Source: Georgenia ruanii
Lineage (GTDB): Bacteria; Actinomycetota; Actinomycetes; Actinomycetales; Actinomycetaceae
NCBI RefSeq assembly: GCF_009193175.1
Contig: NZ_VUKE01000010.1
Coordinates: 62,001-126,000 of the forward strand
Direction: 5' to 3'
DNA length: 64,000 nucleotides
Shown: in pieces, positions 59,053 to 64,000 of the stretch
Position numbering within the stretch: position 1 is the first letter of the stretch
How the letters are laid out: the number at the start of each line of letters is the position of its first letter
Position numbers and translations under genes: made by a program
The notes under the pieces: generated by a model
Told to the model about the DNA's origin: nothing
What the model saw: the letters and a program-made list of their open reading frames with translations, nothing else
Databases searched by the model: none

Positions 59053-62000
59053 GTGGCCTCCTCGTGCCAGGGGCTGATCGGGTTGCCGGCCCACCGGGTG
59101 CTGGCCGGCACGCCCTCGCCGCGCATGACCAGCGAGCCCGGGCCCACGCAGCTGCCGGCCCCGAGCACGGCGGCCGGCAGGATCACCCCGTGCGGACCCA
59201 GGGTGGCGCCGGGGTCCAGGGTGGCGGTGTCCAGGCTCATGATGCGGTCGTGGAAGAGGTGCGTCTGCACCACGCAGCCGGGGCCGATGGCGGCGCCGTC
59301 GCCCAGCCGGACCAGGTCGGCCTCGGGCAGCCAATAGGTCTGCAGCCACACCCCGCGGCCGATCCGCGCCCCCATCCCGCGCAGCCACCACACCAGGGCG
59401 ACGGTGCCGGTGACGGCGTCGGCCAGGAACGGGGCGGCGAGCATCTCGGTGAAGGTGTCCGCGAGCTCCCCGCGCCAGACGAACGCGCTCCACAGCGGGT
59501 GCTCGCCCGGGCGCACCCGGCCCACGAGCACCCGCTTGGCCGCGACGGTGAGCAGCCCCGCGACCGCGCCGGCGCCCAGCAGCACCACGCCGCCCAGCGC
59601 CGCGGCCGCGCCCCACCCGGCGGCGAGCACGATCGCCTGCAGCGCGAGCACGATCCCCAGCGCGAGGACCCCGACGAGCAGGGCGGGCACGGCCCGCGCG
59701 GCCTCGACGGCGCCGCGGGCCCGGCGCAGCCGGGCGGGCGGGGAGTAGGTGCGCTCGCCGTCGTCCAGGGTGGCCGCGCGGGGCAGCAGCACCGGCGGGC
59801 TGCCGAGGTAGCTCGACCCGGCGCGGGTCTTGGCCGGGGTGGCGGAGAGGACGGCGACCAGCCCGTTCTTCGGCACCGTGCGGCCCGGTGCGGTCATGCC
59901 CGAGTTGCCCAGGAAGGCCCGCCGGCCGACCTTGGCGCGGGCCACGCGGACCCAGCCGCCGCCGAGCTCGTAGGGCGCGACCATGGTGTCGTCGGCGAGG
60001 AACGCCCCGGTCTTGACGCGCATCATGCTGGGCAGGCCGATGACGGTGGAGGCCTCGACGTCGTCGCCCACCTTGGCCCCGAGCAGCCGCAGCCACGCCG
60101 GGGTGACCACCGAGGAGTACAGCGGGAACAGGGCGGTGCGCGCCGAGTCCATGAGCCGCTCGGTGCACCAGGCCTGCCAGCCCACCCGGGAGCGGACGGG
60201 GTGGAAGCCCTCGGTCAGGCCGGTGGCGAGCAGCCGGACCCCGGCCACCACGGCGAGGGCGTACAGCAGGTAGGCCAGCGCGGTGGCCCCCACGCCGGCC
60301 AGCAGCGCCGGCCCGGCGGCGGCGGCCAGCGTCGGCGCCCCGCGCACGGCCAGGCCGACCAGCACGAGGGGGACGGCGACGGCGAGCACCGGCAGCGCGG
60401 CCACCACCGCGGCGCCCGCGGCATAGGCCGCGACCCATCCGCGCGGCGCGGCCGGGCGTTCCGGCGGCCAGGGGTGGCGGGCCGAGTGCACCCGGGCCGC
60501 GGGCGAGCCGGCCCAGTACTCGTCCTCCCCGGTGCGCCCGTGCACCGCCGAGCCGGGTGCGACGTCCGTCCCGGCGCCGACCCGGGCCCCGGGGTACAGG
60601 ACGCTGCGCGCCCCCACGGTGGCCCGCGGCCCGACGACGATGCGCCCGATGCGCAGGACGTCGCCGTCGACCCAGTGCCCGGACACGTCCACCTCCGGCT
60701 CGATCGCGCACTCGCGGCCGAGTGTGAGCAGGCCGGTCACCGGCGGCACGGCGTGCAGGTCGACCCCGCGGCCCACCCGCGCCCCGAGGGCCCGGGCGTA
60801 CAGGCCCACCCACGGGGCGGTCGCCGTCGTCACGGCCCCGAACCCCTCGGCCAGCCGCTCGGCGGCCCACAGCCGCAGGTGCACGGCGCCGCCGCGGGGG
60901 TAGGCGCCGGGGCCGACGCCGGCCAGGAGCAGCCGCGCGCCCAGGGCGCTGACGCCCATGCGGCCGAGCGGGCTGACGGTGAGCAGCCACCCGGCCGCGA
61001 CCCACCACCACGACACCGGCAGCGCCCAGGGGACCTGCCAGGCCCAGGCGAGCACGTTGTTCATCGCCGCCAGCGCGGTGAGCCAGCGCAGCGCGACGAG
61101 GGTGCGCAGCGGCACGAGCGCGAGGAGCTGGGCCGCCTGGCTGCCCACCGGCACCGGCCTCGGGACCGGGGCGGTGCCGAGGTCCGCGGCGGTGGCGTCC
61201 GGGGCGGGGTAGGTCGCCTCGAGGTGGGCGGCGAGGTCGCCGACCTCCGGGTACCGGTAGACCTCGGCGACGGTGACCTCGGGGTAGCGCACCCGGAGCG
61301 CGGAGACGAGCTGGGCGGCGGTCAGCGAGCTGCCGCCGTGGGAGAAGAAGTCGTCCTCCGGGCCGGCCGGGTGCACGCCGATGACGGCGGCCCACTGCTC
61401 CCCGATCCAGGCCGCGGTGCCGGTCAGGGCCGAGACGCGCTCGGTGGCGCCCAGGCCGGGCAGCGGCCAGGGCAGGGCGTCGCGGTCGACCTTGCCCGAC
61501 GTGCGGGTGGGGATCTCCTCGACGACGGCGAGCAGCGGGATCATCGACGCCGGCAGCTCCTCGCGCAGGGCGTCGAGCAGCACCGTGGTGTCCAGGCCGT
61601 CGGGCCCGGCGGGCACCACGTAGCCGACGAGCACCGCCGTGCCGGCGGCGGTGTGCTTGACCGCGGCCGCCGCGGCGCCCACCCCGGGCAGGGCGAGCAG
61701 GGCGGCGTCGACCTCGCCGAGCTCGATGCGCCGGCCGTTGACCTTCACCTGGTCGTCGGCGCGGCCCACGAACACCAGGCCCGCCCGGTCGAGCTGGACG
61801 AGGTCCCCGCTGCGGTAGGCGCGCTCCCAGCCCAGCGCCGGCACGGGGGCGAACTTGGCGGCGTCGAGGGCGGGGTCGAGGTACCGGGCCAGGCCCACCC
61901 CGCCGATGATGAGCTCGCCGGTCTCGCCCTCGGCGACCGGCTGCCCCGCGGCGTCGACGACGGCGAGGTCCCAGCCGTCCTGCGGCAGGCCGATGCGCAC

Positions 62001-63041
62001 CGGCTCGCCGGGCTCGAGCCGGGCGGCGCACGCGATGACGGTGGCCTCGGTGGGGCCGTAGGTGTTCCACAGCTCCCGGTCCGGGCGCGCCAGGCGGGTG
62101 GCGAGCTCGGCCGGGATCGCCTCGCCGCCGAAGATCAGCAGCCGCACGCCGTCGAGGGAGTCCACCGGCCACATCCCGGCCAGCGTCGGGACGGTGGAGA
62201 CCACGGTGATCTCGCGCTCGTGCAGCCACGGGCCGAGGTCGGTGCCGGTGCGCACGAGCGCGCGGGGGGCGGGCACCAGCGCGGCGCCGTGACGCCAGGC
62301 CAGCCACATCTCCTCGCAGGAGGCGTCGAAGGCCACCGACAGGCCGGCGAGCACCCGGTCCGCGGGGCCGATGGGGGCGTCGGGGAGGAACAGGCGGGCC
62401 TCGGCGTCGACCAGGGCGGCGGCGCTGCGGTGGGTGACCGCCACGCCCTTGGGGCGCCCGGTGGAGCCGGAGGTGAAGATGATCCAGGCGTCGTCGTCGA
62501 GGCCGGGAGGCTCGGGCGACTGCGGCGACCGCGGCGACCGCGGCGACTGCGGCGGCTCGACGGCTCCGGCCGCGGCGGATGGTCCAGACGCCATGGCGAG
62601 GGGCCACGGCCCCGCCGGGCGCCGTGACCAGGTGGTGCCGTCGGGGCGGGTGAGGTGGCCGTCGTCGTGGACGACGCCGAGGACGCCCGCCTCCTCCCAC
62701 ACCAGCGCCGCGCGCTCGTCGGGGTCGTCGGCGTCCACGGGGACGTAGGCGGCCCCGGCGTGCAGGACGGCGAGGATGGTCAGGTAGAGGTCGACCGTGC
62801 CGGAGGTGGCGCGCACGCCCACCCGGTCCCCGCGCCGCACGCCGGCCGCGGCCAGCCGGGCGGCGCGCGCCTCGACCGCGCCGCGCAGCGCGGCGTAGGT
62901 GAGCTCCTCGTCGCCGTCGTCGATCGCCAGGGCGGTGGGGTGCCGCTCGGCGGTGGCGCGAAACACGTCGACGAGGGTGCGCGGGGCCGGGGCACGCGAC
63001 CCGGCGAGCAACGGGTCGAGCGCGGTGCGCGAGGGTGTCAC
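59049..63041 (-). CDS. Pls/PosA-type membrane nonribosomal peptide synthetase
   Basis: The 1330-residue protein has an adenylation domain (about 20-530; A3 core IIFTSGSTGRPKG 187-199, NTYGPTE, YRSGDLV), a carrier domain with the phosphopantetheine Ser in HGGSSL about 569, then six predicted membrane helices interleaved with three hexapeptide-like soluble domains (for example IGRIVVGPRATVGARSVLYPG and LGPHGVILPAAVLGAGSCVGPG). Condensation and thioesterase domains are absent. This is the layout of epsilon-poly-L-lysine synthetase (about 1320 residues), which polymerises one amino acid at the membrane. The substrate here is unknown. The GTG at 63041 was chosen because it starts close before the domain; upstream in-frame ATG at 63170 is possible. 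Confidence 0.92.
62511..62550. repeat. Short 9-bp tandem repeats inside the NRPS adenylation domain
   Basis: Copies of GGCGAC(C/T)GC and near variants encode a Ser-Pro-Arg/Gln repeat at about residues 165-178, in the linker just before core motif A3. Confidence 0.7.
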
Positions 63042-63187
63042 GGGTCTGACCTGCTTTCTGCGAACGCTGGGCCGCCGTCCGCCGCAGCCGGCCCTCGGGA
63101 TGGTCTCACGCCCGCTGTGGCGAGGGGCGAGTGGGAAGCGACCGCCGAAGCCGCGCAGCAGCGGCCGCACGGTGGAAGCATGACGGC

Positions 63188-63670
63188 GTGGACGTCGTCG
63201 AGACCCTCCTGCCCGGGGTCGGCATCCGCTACGAGCTGACCACCCGGTCCGGGGTGCTCCTGGGATTCGTCGTGCGCCGCGACGGCCCCGTCGAGGTGGC
63301 GGTGTACGACCCGGAAGACCCGGACCGCGCCCGGGAGGTCCTGCACCTGGACGCCGACGAGGCGGACGCCGTCGCCGAGGTCCTCGGCGCCCCCCGCGTG
63401 GCCCAGCGCTTCGCCGACATCTCCAAGGAGGTCCCCGGCCTGCACTCCGCCCGGCTGGCCGTCCCGCCCGGCTCGCGCTTCGCCGACCGCCCCCTGGGCG
63501 CCACCCGGGCGCGCACCGTCACCGGCTGCTCGGTGGTCGCGATCGTGCGCGACGCCGACGTCGTGGCCGCCCCAGGACCGGAGGAGGTGCTGCGGGAGGG
63601 CGACATCCTCGTGGTGCTCGGCTCGGAGGAGGGCCTCGAGCGACTCGGCGCCCTGCTGGCCGAGCACTAG
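63188..63670 (+). CDS. Antiporter regulatory subunit with TrkA-C domain (KhtT-like)
   Basis: The 160-residue cytoplasmic protein has an N-terminal KhtT-like domain (VETLLPGVGIRYELTTRSG about 2-21) and a C-terminal TrkA-C/RCK_C domain (about 75-155, with VVAIVRDADVVAAPGPEEVLREGDILVVLG). Such subunits gate CPA2 cation/proton antiporters in response to nucleotides or pH. The antiporter gene begins four bases after its stop. The GTG at 63188 starts the conserved part; a longer frame from 63131 would add 19 low-complexity residues. Confidence 0.88.
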   Translation: MDVVETLLPGVGIRYELTTRSGVLLGFVVRRDGPVEVAVYDPEDPDRAREVLHLDADEADAVAEVLGAPRVAQRFADISKEVPGLHSARLAVPPGSRFADRPLGATRARTVTGCSVVAIVRDADVVAAPGPEEVLREGDILVVLGSEEGLERLGALLAEH

Positions 63671-63674
63671 GCCG

Positions 63675-64000
63675 ATGTCCGAGGTCAGCGCGCTGCTCCT
63701 CGAGCTCGGCGCGCTGTTCCTCGGGCTCTCGCTCCTGGGCCTGCTGGCCCGCCGCGTCGGGCTGTCCCCTATCCCCCTCGTCCTGCTCGCCGCGCTCGCG
63801 CTCGGCGACGGCGGCCTCGTCCCGCTGGAGCAGGCGCGCCCGTTCGTCGAGACCGCCGCCGAGATCGGCCTCGTCATGCTCCTGCTCACCCTGGGCCTGG
63901 AGTTCTCCGCCGCCGAGCTGGTCGCCTCCGTGCGCCGCCACTCGCCGTCGGGGCTGGTCGACCTGCTGCTCAACGCCCCGCCCGGGTTTCTGGCCGGGCA
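63675..64000 (+). CDS. Cation:proton antiporter, CPA2/KefB family (5' part)
   Basis: The 108 codons present begin MSEVSALLLELGALFLGLSL and include the first three hydrophobic helices with the CPA2 signature of helix 3 (EIGLVMLLLTLGLEFS). The rest lies beyond the window. It pairs with the TrkA-C subunit encoded four bases upstream and should form a K+/H+ or Na+/H+ antiporter in the membrane. Confidence 0.88.
   Translation, partial: MSEVSALLLELGALFLGLSLLGLLARRVGLSPIPLVLLAALALGDGGLVPLEQARPFVETAAEIGLVMLLLTLGLEFSAAELVASVRRHSPSGLVDLLLNAPPGFLAG

Noticed and set aside
59064-62627. Plus-strand open frame of 1187 codons opposite the NRPS
   Set aside because: Low-complexity translation with no motif, opposite a protein with clear adenylation, carrier and hexapeptide domains.

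Overview
The window is a 64 kb stretch of a very GC-rich chromosome. The gene content points to an actinobacterium: clpB sits under a HAIR-type heat-shock operator, there is a GTP-type PEP carboxykinase beside a RamB/PrpR-like regulator, the htdX-fabG4-fadA2 order matches mycobacteria, two small proteins resemble the Rv0909 family, and many genes seem to be transcribed without a leader. Micrococcales is a guess only. I see 57 protein-coding loci (one frameshifted, two cut by the window ends) and no rRNA, tRNA, CRISPR array, insertion sequence or prophage. Coding is dense, with convergent genes often separated by long GC-rich hairpins.

Layout. 1-3.4 kb: small acidic proteins, an amidase and a membrane hydrolase. 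3.6-6.3 kb: clpB. 6.4-11.7 kb: a beta-lactamase-fold hydrolase, then a UgpA-E-B-Q-like operon (two permeases, lipoprotein binding protein, glycerophosphodiesterase) that lacks its ATPase. 11.7-18.6 kb: a frameshifted LURP-one gene, exonuclease III, an SDR, pyrE, a LemA protein, a HAD phosphatase, an rRNA/tRNA 2'-O-methyltransferase, a cupin and fructose-bisphosphate aldolase. 18.7-22 kb: a partner-switching module made of one PAS-GAF-PP2C-HATPase protein flanked by two STAS proteins. 22.3-28.6 kb: purA, the RamB-like regulator, pckG and purD. 28.7-35.5 kb: an aromatic or hydroaromatic catabolic island (MFS importer, IclR regulator, pobA, Dabb protein, SDR, KstD-like flavoprotein). 35.6-42.3 kb: gnd, purC, a fatty-acid desaturase, a nucleoside hydrolase, purS-purQ and yceI. 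42.3-48.3 kb: an ABC-F ATPase, a TipA-like MerR regulator, a FucP-like sugar symporter, a small monooxygenase, a fructokinase-like kinase and a Usp-like protein. 48.5-55.3 kb: a fatty-acid island (htdX-, fabG4- and fadA2-like genes divergent from tetR and an acyl-CoA oxidase). 55.4-63 kb: a Sfp-type PPTase, a CYTH-CHAD protein, and a translationally coupled pair of M1 aminopeptidase and Pls/PosA-type (epsilon-poly-lysine-synthetase-like) NRPS. 63.2-64 kb: the regulatory and membrane subunits of a cation/proton antiporter.

How parts work together. The most novel unit is the NRPS with its coupled aminopeptidase and nearby PPTase, which together look like a poly-amino-acid pathway. In the 28.7-35.5 kb island an SDR plus a ketone-desaturating flavoprotein plus PobA suggests oxidation and aromatisation of a cyclohexane-type acid to 4-hydroxybenzoate and then protocatechuate, controlled by an IclR protein for which two CATTGAATG sites are visible. 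A strong recurring theme is a -10-like hexamer (NANNNT) 6 or 7 nt before the start codon, found at 13 genes and predicting leaderless mRNAs.
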